Positions 1 to 12,400 of a DNA stretch of 64,000 nucleotides are shown here, in pieces. The stretch's first letter is position 1. Each line of letters starts with the position of its first letter. Below the pieces are notes generated by a model. That model saw only the letters and a list, made by a program, of their open reading frames with translations, did not search any database and had not been told where the DNA came from. The stretch is taken from the NCBI GenBank assembly GCA_004794655.1, contig SMMW01000622.1, positions 2,046,001 through 2,110,000 on the forward strand. The letters are read 5' to 3'. Made by a program: the position numbers and the translations under genes. This DNA is from Marisa cornuarietis (Eukaryota > Mollusca > Gastropoda > Architaenioglossa > Ampullariidae).

Positions 1-1982
1 ATGCAGTTGGGGAGGGAGGGGGTAAGAGTAAGCTTTACTTACTTTTATATGCATTCGCAAAGTTCTTTAGGGTCAACTTGAACAATCGATGGAGCAATGA
101 TCTTACATAGAAACAGCACAGTATTATAGCTTTTTTTCAGGTGATGAGGAGACAATGTCTGCAAAGAATTAGTGGCTTTTAAAATGAAAGGCTAACCCCT
201 CTTTCAAAAAAAATATGTAGAAACACCTGCAAATATTGTAGACGGAAACGTAACTTGTCCATGGTGCGAGGGCTTTTCCCAGAGACATTCAGTCTGGGAC
301 TGAGATAAAGAGTCTTAGCAGTTAATGTCCCTTAGTTACATCAAAGACTTCATATATCATCTTTAGCTACATTTTCACTGACAGCAAGTGGGAGAGGAAG
401 GCGCTTGTGTGAAATGAAAGAATGCAAGGGAGTAGGTCCAGTTATAAATAAGACTGAATGAAGACAAGACATTGGCTCACTATTGGGGAAGTGTTGATAA
501 ATTGCAGGCTTACAAATAATATCCCTTCAGCTTTAGGGAGGGCATTGCAGGACAGTCAGCTACTCTTATTTGTATTTGCAAATGGCTGGCTGCCTGGTGG
601 ACGCTGAGTGCAGTAAAACAATTATACACTTTATAACCTTGCCCACCCATCCCACCTTCATCAGTTCCCTTGTCTCAGCCTGCCTGAAGACGAGAAGCAG
701 ATATTGAGATTTCAGTTGCCTGTTACTGTTTAGGTTCTTGGGTTCATCTAGTCTCCTGAAGAATATACCATGCAGCCCATGAGTTCAGACGTTTAAAAGA
801 AAAAAATATGGAAAGTGTCCCTCCTATTACTGCTACTGAAAGGAGACCACAACCACTAGAGCTGCATTAAATAAAATTTATGTGACTTTTAAAAGTATGC
901 TGTTAATATTCTTGTAAGTAAAACTACCACTTCTTTTAGAATTAAAAAAAATTTTTTTTTTTTGGGGGGGGGGTCTAAGGTTTTCTGTGACAGTGCCGAT
1001 TCTAAATATAGTGCATAAATCCATATTCTTTTATGACACTGCTTGATACCCTGTGTAACACTTTTTATTTGAGGTGGCAGGAGATCAAGGTCATCTAATG
1101 TGAAAAAGCCAGGAGAGCAAGCATTGTGCATTTCATTCTGTAAATGCTATGATATTAATGCATTCAATCTGCAGATGTTAGGACGATGCTTTCAGGGTAC
1201 AAATGTTAGGACATTATTTTAAGTCTGCAGATGTAAGGATTTTTTAAGACTTCTTTGATCCAATGGATCCAAGCTGGGAGATGTAGTAACACATCAGCTT
1301 GTAAATGGCTTATACCATTTGTTTGATTAATCATTTTATCAGAATTTGGAAAGAGCATAATGAATGGTTTAGTCTTTGAGCCTCCCAACTGTTTTGTGCT
1401 GAATGCAGACAGATGTCAGCACGTTAGCAAGAGCAATGCCATTAAAACATAATCTGTAATGGTTGGATTTTCTTGTTTAGTTGAGCAGTTTCGTGGTAAC
1501 CATTAGCTATGGACAGCTTCACATAGATAAACATGGTTTTGTTTTAAAATGTAATTTATTTCACTTTTTAAAAAATAGAAAATAATAGTTCTGTGACTGA
1601 GTAACAGCCCACATAGGCATTATGTCTACATCATATGTACTAACACTGTGCACATTTTATATAAAGTGTCAATTTTGGGTTTGAGGGGAGGGGACTCGTA
1701 AAGATGTTTTGTACAAAATGTGTATGAATGAAGTAGGGATGAAAGATGTGTCAGTATTTATATCTTGAGGTTTAAAATATTGTGCACTAAAATCTTTCAG
1801 TCTCTGCATATTGATTGAAAGAGCTAGTAAGCTGTGAAAGTTTTTTTTAAATTTTGGTTAAAGCAGCCACATACCAATATAATGGTTTGGCTAGGTGATT
1901 CTTTAGCGACCTGCTGAAATTCTGAGTTCACCTGCAGCATAACCATGGCTAACTGCAAGCTACCGGCTGCCTAAGCAGGATT

Positions 1983-2150
1983 GTAAAGATGAGATATCAC
2001 TGCACTGAGTTTTTCCTGGCTGGAATTGTTCCAAAATGAGACTGTTGTGACTGCAAGGCTACTGTAGTAAAGATGAATTATCACTGCACTGCATTTTTCC
2101 TGGCTGGAATTGTTCCAGAATTAGACTGTTGTGACTTCAAGGCTACTGTA
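1983..2150. repeat. Tandem duplication, two 84-bp copies
   Basis: The block at 1983-2066 is repeated at 2067-2150 with the same length and only a handful of substitutions. Both copies share the stretches TTTTTCCTGGCTGGAATTGT and GACTGTTGTGACT. It is a local duplication with no coding potential. Confidence 0.85.
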
Positions 2151-2405
2151 GTAGATGCACCACCAAGCTTAGGACCTTTCCTTCACCTCCACCACCTTAG
2201 ACACAACATGAGTGCTGCATAACAAGTATATGTTGTCATGACAACTTGAGTGACCTTTAGAACCCATAGGAATGGGGGCCTACTTCCATGCAATGTTAAA
2301 TTCATCTTAAAAACAATGTATTCATTCCTTAGATAAAAAATGTTATAGGCTAGTGTCCAGTGTATGATGTGTTTTGCTGATGTGAGATTTCAATAATAGT
2401 TTGTT

Positions 2406-2551
2406 GCTGACATACTTTACACAAAATTAGCATTCTGTTGGTAATGAGGCTACAGCTGACATACTTTACACAAACTTAGCATTCTACTGGTAATGGGCTA
2501 CAGCTGACATACTTTACACAAACGTAGCATTCTACTGGTAATGGGGCTACA
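2406..2551. repeat. Minisatellite, three copies of 48-49 bp
   Basis: Three consecutive units start at 2406, 2455 and 2503, each beginning GCTGACATACTTTACACAAA and ending in GGCTACA. The unit lengths are 49, 48 and 49 bp. Copies two and three are more alike than either is to copy one. Confidence 0.9.
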
Positions 2552-3190
2552 GCTGCAGTAGCACTTCTTAAGAAATCATTTCTCAGTGGCGGACTTTTTT
2601 TCAAGACAGTTCACAAAATATTTGAATATTTTATGAAACCATCATTTTATGAAACCATCCTATAATTTTACAAAACTGAACATTTTCAACTGTTTTATAA
2701 TGAGAGACTTAAAGACTTTTATAGGATTCTGTAGGTTTAATATTATTGCATATTTTGTAATTAATGAATAATACCTAATAATGTTTACAAGAAAAGAGAT
2801 CTGTATAGCAATTAGATCAAGTGTAAATATTTGACCATTGTCATAGGTAAACACCAGCAGATTGGAGGTGGCTGTCAGCTATCATGGCAGCTCCTTTGAA
2901 AGTTAACAGGCGACCTTTGAGTACTCACTCATGCACAGCAGGCCTTTAGTCATATTCATTAGAAATCTTGCAAGGGGTGCTGAACATCTTGTCTCATCAC
3001 GTAGGATATTAAGATGATGATTCTCTCTCTTACTTTGATCTGGCAGGCTTATGCTTAGCTTGGCTTGAACTTGTCTTATTGCAGTGACTCCATACATGCA
3101 TCATGTTTGAAGTTGTCTTAATTACATCTTTCATTAGACAGTTTTCAGCAGTAATTGAAAATGGCTTTTTGGTCTTTATTGGTCTTACAG

Positions 3191-3400
3191 AATTCCAGTT
3201 TCCAGTGCAGCTTGTAAAAGTTCCCTCTGGCAGCCGGCTATCTTTGGAAGGTGTTCGTCTTCTTATACATGGTCTACAGTTCTGTCTGACAGCACATGTC
3301 CCACCCCGCATTCTCCATTCTTGGAATGTGACAGACCTGCGTCGCTTTGGTACAGTGGATGGGAAGTTCTGCTTTGAGGGTGGATCACGATGTGGCAAAG
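3191..3400 (+). CDS. PTB-domain exon of the Dok-7-like adaptor
   Basis: The exon follows the acceptor TGGTCTTACAG at 3180-3190 and ends at the donor GTCAGA at 3401. It opens with two bases of a split codon, then FQFPVQLVKVPSGSRLSLEG, the outer strands of the PTB sandwich, and continues to the LRRFG strand and the FEGGSRCGKG turn. An upstream in-frame ATG at 3103 lies before the acceptor, so it is not taken as the start. The next exon (3695-3805) completes the C-terminal helix, QTDQAEEITEILRLNSLG. Confidence 0.8.
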
Positions 3401-6400
3401 GTCAGAAATATCTTTGATTGTAAGGTCTGTTTAAGCTATAATCAGGAGTGTTCAGATTTTTCCTGGAGATGACTTACTAGCTTTTGGTAGTCCACATAGT
3501 GCTGTGATTATCAGCTAATTAGCGATAAAGTTTTCATGAAGCTTAATATGCATCTTCCATGTTTGTGCTCTAGGTGAAAGATTTTAAAAATAATATTAAA
3601 TTGATGCAACTTGATTTGGCCAGTGTTTGTTGGTGCCATTTAGGACAAGCAGGGGCTTGCTAATGGATTTGAACTTAGGTGTGGGTCTTCACAGGGGCAG
3701 GGGCACATGCTCTTCAGACAGACCAAGCAGAGGAGATCACAGAAATCCTACGTTTGAACAGTCTGGGCAGTTCCTCGGCTTCTTTCAAGCCATCAAATAA
3801 TCGAAGTAAGTCATTCTTTCTCTTTTGTCAGGGATCTTAGAGCTTTGAACTACAAAGTCCATTGAGTTTTGTCCTCTATTATTCCTTATGTTCCCTCCTC
3901 CCTGTGGGTAATGAGAGAGTATATTTAGAGTATTTACAAAGACAGAGTCACTTCTGTGAGAGGTGGCAGTTTTCAGTTTGTACCTGTAAGAAAGAGAATT
4001 GACCTTCACCTTCCTCTCTCCCCATCCTGCCTCTTTTTCTTGTCATCACGTTTTTTTGTTTTTGTTTTGTTTTTACATCAGCCAGTTTATAGGTTTCATC
4101 AACTTTTAGATTATGAGCTTGCAATTGATTCCTTTTGCTTCAAGCAAGTAGGATTATAATGCATTGCTGATAGAAAATAATGACATAGCAGCAGTGAGTG
4201 CTTGTCTTTGATCTCTATCATTATGTCATGGTCCAGTTTTTCCAGTCTTAATGCTGAGCAATTACTAGCTTACTCATCATGGTGTTTGCTTTGATTCTGG
4301 TAATTTTCAAGTTGATTATACTGTCAATTCACAGCACAAGTTGTTCGTGTATGATTTTATCCTTGTTTATTCTTTAAGGCTGCTTGATCAGCGTGCATGT
4401 TGTTTTTGCTTCACACTTTGCTTTTGGTATTATTAAGAGCCATTCTTTGTTGATCTTGTCAGAATATTCCTTTTATTACTACTCATGTTATTTTATCAAT
4501 CATAATTTGTTTCTCAGCTTATGAGTCCTGCTTTCATCCCAGCTTGCTTGTCTCCCTTTGATCCTTTATTTCAGAGCAAAGAAACAAAACACTAATTTTT
4601 AATGTCTATAATGATAGTCTTTCAAGTGATCATTTTTAAAAATGCATCATGTTTTTAAAGAAAGGATAAACGTGCTTTCAGAATTTGTGTAGAAATATTC
4701 CTTTAAAAGTAAAAATGTTCATTTACTGTAGAATGTAGAAATGTGCCTGGGTGGGGGGGGGCTTTGTTGGAGTAAAGACCATCCTGTTACATAAACTCTT
4801 ACTCTATTTATAGTTTCTGCATTCTCTTGACAAATGTTTTGCAGATCATGCATGTACAGTTCCCTGTCTTGCACATGCACACAACACACATATAGAAATA
4901 TTTGCATACACACATATGCTCACATTATAGATACAAGGGTGAATCAGTAATTATCCACAATACAGTTATAAACTTTATTTCAGAATTTAAATGTAATAAC
5001 GTCATTTTTCAACATGATCCCCTTGCTTTTCAAAGCCCTTCTATGGTTGCACAAGCTGCTTTATGTGTACAGAAGAAAACATTTTTGACTGATCAGCAAC
5101 CCACTCACACAGTGCTTCCTTCAGTTCTTGGTCCGAAGTAAATCAGCAACCCCTTAATATCTCCTTGAGTAGACCAGTCAGATGATGGTCTGTAGGGACA
5201 AGATCAGGACTAAATTGGTGAACTAATACCTCAGACTTGAGTTTCTGAAGGATTGCAACAGTATGGGCAGCAGTATATGGACAAGTTTTGTCACGCAACA
5301 ACACAAGGCCTTTCCACAGTTGTCCTAGGCATCTCACTTTAACCAACACTGTTTATTATTGAGCTCCTCGCCTGATTATGTTCCAATACAGGCTCAACAG
5401 CACTGCTGCCAGAAATATAAATGCAAATCTGTTGTGGATAAATATTGACACCCTTTGTGTGAAAGTGTGTGTATGTGTGCATGCACATACACATACAATG
5501 AAAACCCAAGGTTTTGAATCTTGCACAGCCACAGAATGCAGTTAGGTAGGCATTGCATCACAGATTTTGTTTAGAACTGGGGTTAAGCAGTCATTTAGAT
5601 CAGCTTTGACACAAATACTTTATACTTTCTTTGCTCAGCTTATTGTTATGGCTGAATTAAATAGCTTTAATTTCTTTTGGTGATTCCTTCAAAATCAGGT
5701 GATGTGTTGTAAATCTGCTGGCTTACCATGACCCTTGTGCACTGGGTCAGATTTCAATAATCCTTAAGCTGTAGAAAGTTAAGTTGAGAAACTTTTATAA
5801 ATTTGTTTTAATGTGAGGTTATGTAAAATACATGGGAAAGGAAAGGTGTTGGAAGTTGCAGCAAGAAGTGACGGCCCTTTGTCTTTCCACGGCAGGCTCA
5901 CAGCTGTTGGACTACAGCCTTGCCTCACCTGAAGCCTTGTGGCCCCCGCCTGGTGCTCATAGTCCAGGACCAGATCGTACTGGCATGCTTGCCTGTTGCC
6001 ATGGTGTTGCCTCTGCAGAAGATGAGTTTGGATGCCGCAAGAGGCATTCTGTCAGCGTAACAGACTTCCATCGATCGGGCGCTGCTTCATTTCAAGACAA
6101 ACTTCGCTTGATGAGCATCGAGAATTTAGAGCGTCAGCGGCTGATGGCCATTTACGATGTGCCACCAAAATATCCTCGCAAACTGGTGGAATCCAGTCAT
6201 TCCTCAAAACCTGATTCTGAGAGTGCACTGGATTTGACCAATAATGCAGCATCAAGTGACATTACATGGAAATCATCTGTTCAGCAGCACAGTGCTGTGG
6301 TTGGGTCAGATCAATGCCATGTCAACAAGCATACAGGTCACCTCCAAGGAAACACTGTGCCCATCAGAACAGCCCGAGTGATTACCTCTCCAAATGGTCG

Positions 6401-9400
6401 AGAGTACTGCATTCCTCGAAGTCTCAACACCACAGTATTTGACTCCATTGTCAATGCGCAAGTGGACAGTACCAAGAGAAGTGAAGCTCTTCAGAAGTTA
6501 CAAAAACAGGAGTCACATCTTCATCAGGAGATAATTCTCTTGGACCAGATGTTGCAGGGCTGCCACCCAGAAGGTGATACAGAAATATTATCGATTAACG
6601 CATGCGGTTCATTTACATTGGAGAAAGACTTGGCAGCGAGGGAAATTCATTCCATGGAACATCCTTTGTGCAGTAGCACCCCAGCTCAGATTACTCAAAA
6701 GGCAGCAAGCCTCCCACCCAAAATTGGTGCAAGCAAAGGGAAAGAAACATATTATTCCACAGGCCAGGCCGGTCATTTAAACAGCCTGTCAGACAACTGC
6801 ATGCTCCCACTCAAAGAGAGAGATCGTAATGGAGATCTCTGTGGCTCACCACTGAGTCCCCATTTACTTTCTAAGCTGGAGAAAATTCCATGGAACTCGC
6901 GTCTTAATGCACCTCTGCCTTATGTCAACCTTGCCAAGTATGATCAAGAAATGGATAGTGGTCATGTTTATCTCCCAGGAAGTGGCAGTTCTGATGGTGG
7001 TCATATTGCTATAGGACATAGGCTGCACAGAAACTTGGTCGGAGGCAGTCTTGCGAATCTAGGTGCCAGTAGAGGCAGAGTGGGCATCACTCCAAGCAGA
7101 TGTTTTAGTGAAACCCACATTGGCCCAGCTCCACTGGATCAAAAAAGAGTTTCTTCTGTCCATCCTTCCTCCAAAAATAATGCTGCAGCAGCTACTGAAG
7201 AATTTGAACTTTCTGCAAATATACTGCAAGAGATAGATGACATACCTCCGCCAACGACTTATGCTCCACCTGTTCCATATCCACGCCCTCACACTGCAAC
7301 TGTAACAGCAGCCTTTAGTTTGGACTTAGATTCCCCACCTTCCACACAAGCTCCTCCTGTACCTTCTTCACCCTCCCTGATAGTGTCTTTTCCCCAGCGT
7401 GAGCCGATATACGCCAATGAGCCGGTGTCACCACCACCTATCCCACCTCCTAGGAAAAGGTCTAGTACTCCACCCCTTGAACTTCCCCCAGAGCTTCCAC
7501 CGAAAGGTCCAGTACTACTTCGCAAGACAAAGCAACGCACTCTAGGATTTGCAAATACAAGCAACGATTTTACTCCTCCAGTCCCAGCCAGAACTCGTAG
7601 TCGATCAGTAGGTTCTCAGAGCAAGCTCTATGGCCATGATAATTCTCCAGTGCCCAATTCTCCAACTTCAAGTGTGTCAGATGCTGGTTCTGTTCAAATG
7701 GAAGAAAATTATCTTCCAATGGGAAGTCCCAAAAGTCAGCCAAGATCAAAAACAAAAGAATGCTTACAATCCAGTGGGAAGGAGACAGAAACAGTACTAA
7801 TACCTGCTACTGTTTTCATAACCAATAGCCCAAAGACAAGATGCAAGGGTGTTTCTGCTGCTGTGTCCAGAGGAAATGCAGATGTGCTCAGTGGGTATAT
7901 GGATATGGCTAACATGTTTGCAGAAGAAACAAAGACAGACAGTATCTCCAATAGACCCAAACTAGAACCACCTCAACCTAAAGACTTGCATAATTCTGAA
8001 GAGGTAGACACTAACCAAATCAACGCCTTTGGAGAAAGCAACTATATGGAAATGTCCACCTTCCCTCCACACCCTCCACACCCTCCACACCCTCCCCAGC
8101 GTAAAAGTGTTGTTCTGAAGAACCTTGAAGTCCTGCAGACTTATGTCAGCACAACTCCTGCTGGGGAATTTACTAGAACCTCCTATAATCAGGTCTTCAG
8201 TGCCAGTAACTTGAGTGCAGAACAAGACAACATCCCAGTCTACGGAGCCCGTCCTGCCATCCCCTTCACTAACCTAAAGAGCTTTGAACAAAAACAGAAT
8301 AAGTCTTATGTGAACACATTCATTCCCAGCAGAGAATACAATGTTCCTCTGCCAGAGCCTCCCAAAAAAGAAGAGGGTTTCTTTGCTCGCCTGATGCGTC
8401 GAAATTCCAAAGACAAAGGCACAACACATAGTCAGGAAAATCTTAATGCCACCAAAAACCGCACAAGTGTTTTTGAGCGAAGCCTTTCTGAACAGGGAGA
8501 TCAGGATGAGAAAACCAACTATAAGCTGAAGCTTGGCCGCAGGCGATCAGCTAGTTTTCCCAACAGGCTTAGTTTTCAAGAAACATCTCCTACAGCAACG
8601 GCTTCCAGTAAACGAGATGCACCACCTCCTTTACCACCATCTCTACCAAAGCCCACCACACCTGTAGGTGCATCACTGTCTTTGTGCATACATGCAGAAG
8701 AATCTTCTAAGGCTTCCACCAGTAGAGGAACTGCACGTCAAAGCAACCCATCAGATACTTCCTCTGTTCATGACTTATCAGATGACTCAGACTTGGCACC
8801 ACTTTTAAAGGCAAATGGCAATAAAAGTGAACTGCAAGTGTTGACTGTCCTGCATATGCAGCAGGACATTTCAGTCCCTCTAGCACGCACTTGCAGTGAT
8901 CTGACGGCTTACAAGATCACTCATTCCTCTTTATCCAGTTCAGAATCATCCAAGACTGATGACGAGAAATTGCAAGACCTCAGGCGACAGTCACTGGTAA
9001 CAGATATTGCTGAAATCAAAGCAAAGATGACACTCCCTTTGGGGAAACCAGTGCTTTCGGCAAAAGATGAGGCCAAAGCTATAGCACTCCATGTTGCCTC
9101 CATTCCACCTTTCATACCTCCTAAAATGAAGAAAACCCAGCTGTCCCCTGTGACAGAGGTAGGTAGCCCAGTAGGCCACACGCAGTCCCCTCCACTTCCT
9201 TCTAGCAGTCCACTCCCTCATCCATTGCTGCCCTCAGCGCCTAACCAGGATGAAGCGATTTATGTAGACATGAAGGAACTACTGCCCCAGCGTGGCCCTG
9301 CCTTGCCTGCTGCTGCGTCCCTCCACCCCTACAACTGCCCCAGGGAGCAAAAGCAGAGGGCACGGGCCACTCTTCGCATCACCCCTGCAGTGCAAGATGA

Positions 9401-12400
9401 AGACGGCAACATCTGGGTGCCCCGACACGACCCCGATCCTGGAGGTACGTCACTGACCTTCCCGCCTAGATCCCGGGTGTCTGGCCTTGACTCGGATGTG
9501 TGACCCTGACCTTGCTGTCTAGGTTGGTAGGTAGGTGACCTTGCCATTGCTCGTGGTGGCATGTCGTCTTCACCTTGCGGCTTGTGGCAAGGGATTGGCA
9601 CGTTGATATTGTTCTTCAGTATTCAGTGCATGCCATAGATGAGATCCTAGTGGTCATGTTCCAACATCTGTTTTGATAAATTTGTCCCATCTTGTATGCT
9701 ATGACACAGAACAAGCCTGCAAGTTTGGTAGCAAAATTCTGTGTAATTTCACATTGGTCTTCCTTTATTAAGCCTTTTCTGATTCCATTTTCTATCCTTA
9801 GATCAATCCTGAAGCTGTTGTATAGATGTTAGTCGACCTTGTTGCTGTGCATGACTGTTTTGTCCTGCTGTTAGCTTCCATGTAAAGTCTGCCAAAATGA
9901 ACGGGAATGTGTGTTTTTAAAGAACCTGAATGTTTGCATGTATAGGCTCTACCAGATTGCATATTATTGGCGTTTTATTTGGGAAACACTGGAGGAATTG
10001 AATCTCTCTTATTAAACCTGCAATATTTTATTACTTGTAAGGATACTAGAGGGAAGCAGCATTAGCTAATGCTTTATCTGTCATTTTCTCATTAGATCTG
10101 CAGTCCTTTTATTACTCTTCTTGTGTTAGGATGCTAGAAAGCAGGCATGTTAGCTAGAGTTTCATATTTCATCTTTTGCTTTCTTGCGCTGAAGGACATC
10201 TTTGTGACATGTATTCCCAGGAATAACAGGCTACAATCAAGCTTGCATCCCCACACTGTACTGAGCACATGATTCTTAACTTTAAAACCTGCTGCTGGAC
10301 ATTAACTCTTCTGTTCTTGCTCTAATGCGCTAATACTTCTTTTCAGTTTCTTTATCCCTTTGGTTTATTGATTTTGAATGAAAAGTTGTGATAAATTTCT
10401 TTTGTGACAGATTTCCTGTGCAAACCGTTTTTAAAAAAATACACTTGCATCCCATGATCAGTGCAGATGGATGTTCAAAAATTGATTTCTGAATAAGATG
10501 AACACAGTACTCTAACTAGAACACTTCTGTGAGCATGAATCCCCTTCTTTTAGCAAATGCCTACGTGTACACAATGAACGAGTGCTCTGAACCATGCCAG
10601 AAAGACTTTTCAGGAGTGAATACAACTGCTACTCTTTTGCCATGAGTGAAAGCAAAAAAAGTAAGCTTCTTTAAAATGGTTTGCTTGTGCCAATCATATG
10701 ATGTGCCATGTGGTGTCTGCTACACTTTGGTGATATAGAAAATGATGAGTAACGATCCTGGAAACACAAGCAAATGAAGAGGAGTTCATGATCACCATGT
10801 GTGCAGTGCACATCAACGGAAGAAAAGTATTTTTTACATCGCTTTCCAGAAAACAAAAAAGAATAACATCTAAAGAAAAAAAGGGGTACAATCAACAAAA
10901 AAGAATAACATCTAAAGAAAAAAGGGTACAATCTTTGATGGTACTTGGTTTTCAAATAATTTATATATATAGCTGCCTTTGCAGTCAACATTACCTCAGT
11001 AACAAAGGCCCAAAGAGGCTTTACATCACTTTGCCATTGTCACCTAAAAAAAAGTTCAAAGCAACTCTGGTATTTTTTTAAAGGAAACGTTTTAACTAAT
11101 AACTTTGAGTAGCTTTCAGGAGGTACTGGCAACCTCTATTCTAAATAGTAGGAATCAGTGTGCAGATTACAAAATAGCATGTCTTTAATGATCTAAAAAC
11201 ATGAAAACTAAATATGGTTTACAAGAAAATTTAATGATTTTCTTTTATTCTGTCATTTGTCATTCTTTAAAACAAAACTGCCTTTTGCACTGGCCGTGAG
11301 GTCATTTTTGCACCTGTGATGCTTTGCTGTCGTGCTGTAAGATATAATTTAAGTTGTGACACAAATCACAGTTCAAGTGAAGGGCAAGATTCCATTTTAG
11401 TGAAGCCTATGTTTTGGTTTTATTCACCAAACTTGAAATAAAAATGACTTCATGAATTGGATGCCCAAACTTTGCCAAAGTATTGAGAGGAAGGTTAGAG
11501 CCCTGTCTGGCATGGTCCATTCACCTAAAAACGTACCCATAAGGTGCATATGATTTAGTATGAAGAGCAATTCTGACAGTTTAAATATTCCTGTTGAGGA
11601 CAATGAATTGCATGGAATGATTTTTAAAAAAAAAGGGTCTACAGCTAGGTAGAATGGGTCACAAGCCCTGAATCAAATTCTTCTCATACTTAGTATTGAA
11701 CTTACTGAAAGTTGCTTATATATATATATATTGTTCTGTTTCCATTTAACAGGTAAATCGGTCTCAGAATGCTGGAACAATAGCAAACTACAAGGGGGTC
11801 ATATTCTTGTTTTAAGAAAAAAGTAATAAATAGCCTGACAACATGTCATGTTAGAGTTGTCTTTGTACCATGTATCTCAGCACCCTATGTCCACATAATT
11901 ATTACCTTAGTGTAGGTTATAAATTCTAGTGCTAATCCAACAGTCAGAAGAATTTTTTTTTATCCAGAAATGATCAAGCCACCCTCATTGTCTTTGCTTT
12001 TAAAAAGTACTCATGATAGTCAGGTCATCCTTATTTATTGTCTGCATTATGAGAAAGTAATCATAATCATTATTGCAGATGATTCCTAAAAATGTAACCT
12101 TCGTACCTATTTTTGATGTAATCTAGGATTTTTTTTTTCATGTTTCCCATTTTACTGGATCAGAACCCATCAGCTCTAGTGTCACTATCTCAATTGTACT
12201 TGTTCTTTTAAGTCACATGTTTTATGAAAGATGCAGAAAATGAAAAATATTTCATTGACTTAGAGCAGAGCACAGCTTTGGCAATAGTTTACATCAACTC
12301 CTTGGGCAGCTTTAATAATAATAATAATGCGAACTTATAATGCGCAGAATCACGAATAAGATAGATCGCACTCTCTGCGCAGTACAATTTGATAGAAACA

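Larger units (their letters stand above)
1..3190. other. Noncoding stretch, probably intron of the PTB-adaptor gene
   Basis: No convincing exon was found on either strand. The first recognised coding exon to the right starts inside the PTB domain with a split codon, so earlier exons must lie to the left and this stretch is probably intron. It contains two short tandem repeat arrays (listed separately) and a homopolymer junction of 12 T followed by 10 G at 952-973. I see nothing else I can support. Confidence 0.5.

Noticed and set aside
3103..3190. ATG at 3103 as start of the PTB protein
   Set aside because: It precedes a good acceptor at 3190, and the translated residues before that point do not resemble a PTB or PH domain.
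5832..5895. ATG at 5832 as the start of an independent 1223-residue gene
   Set aside because: Only the acceptor at 5896 matches the split codon of the PTB exon at 3695-3805, and the residues before it look like intron. The long frame is an internal exon.
10788..11081. 97-residue Lys-rich plus-strand frame
   Set aside because: It is produced by a duplicated A-rich block inside an intron.
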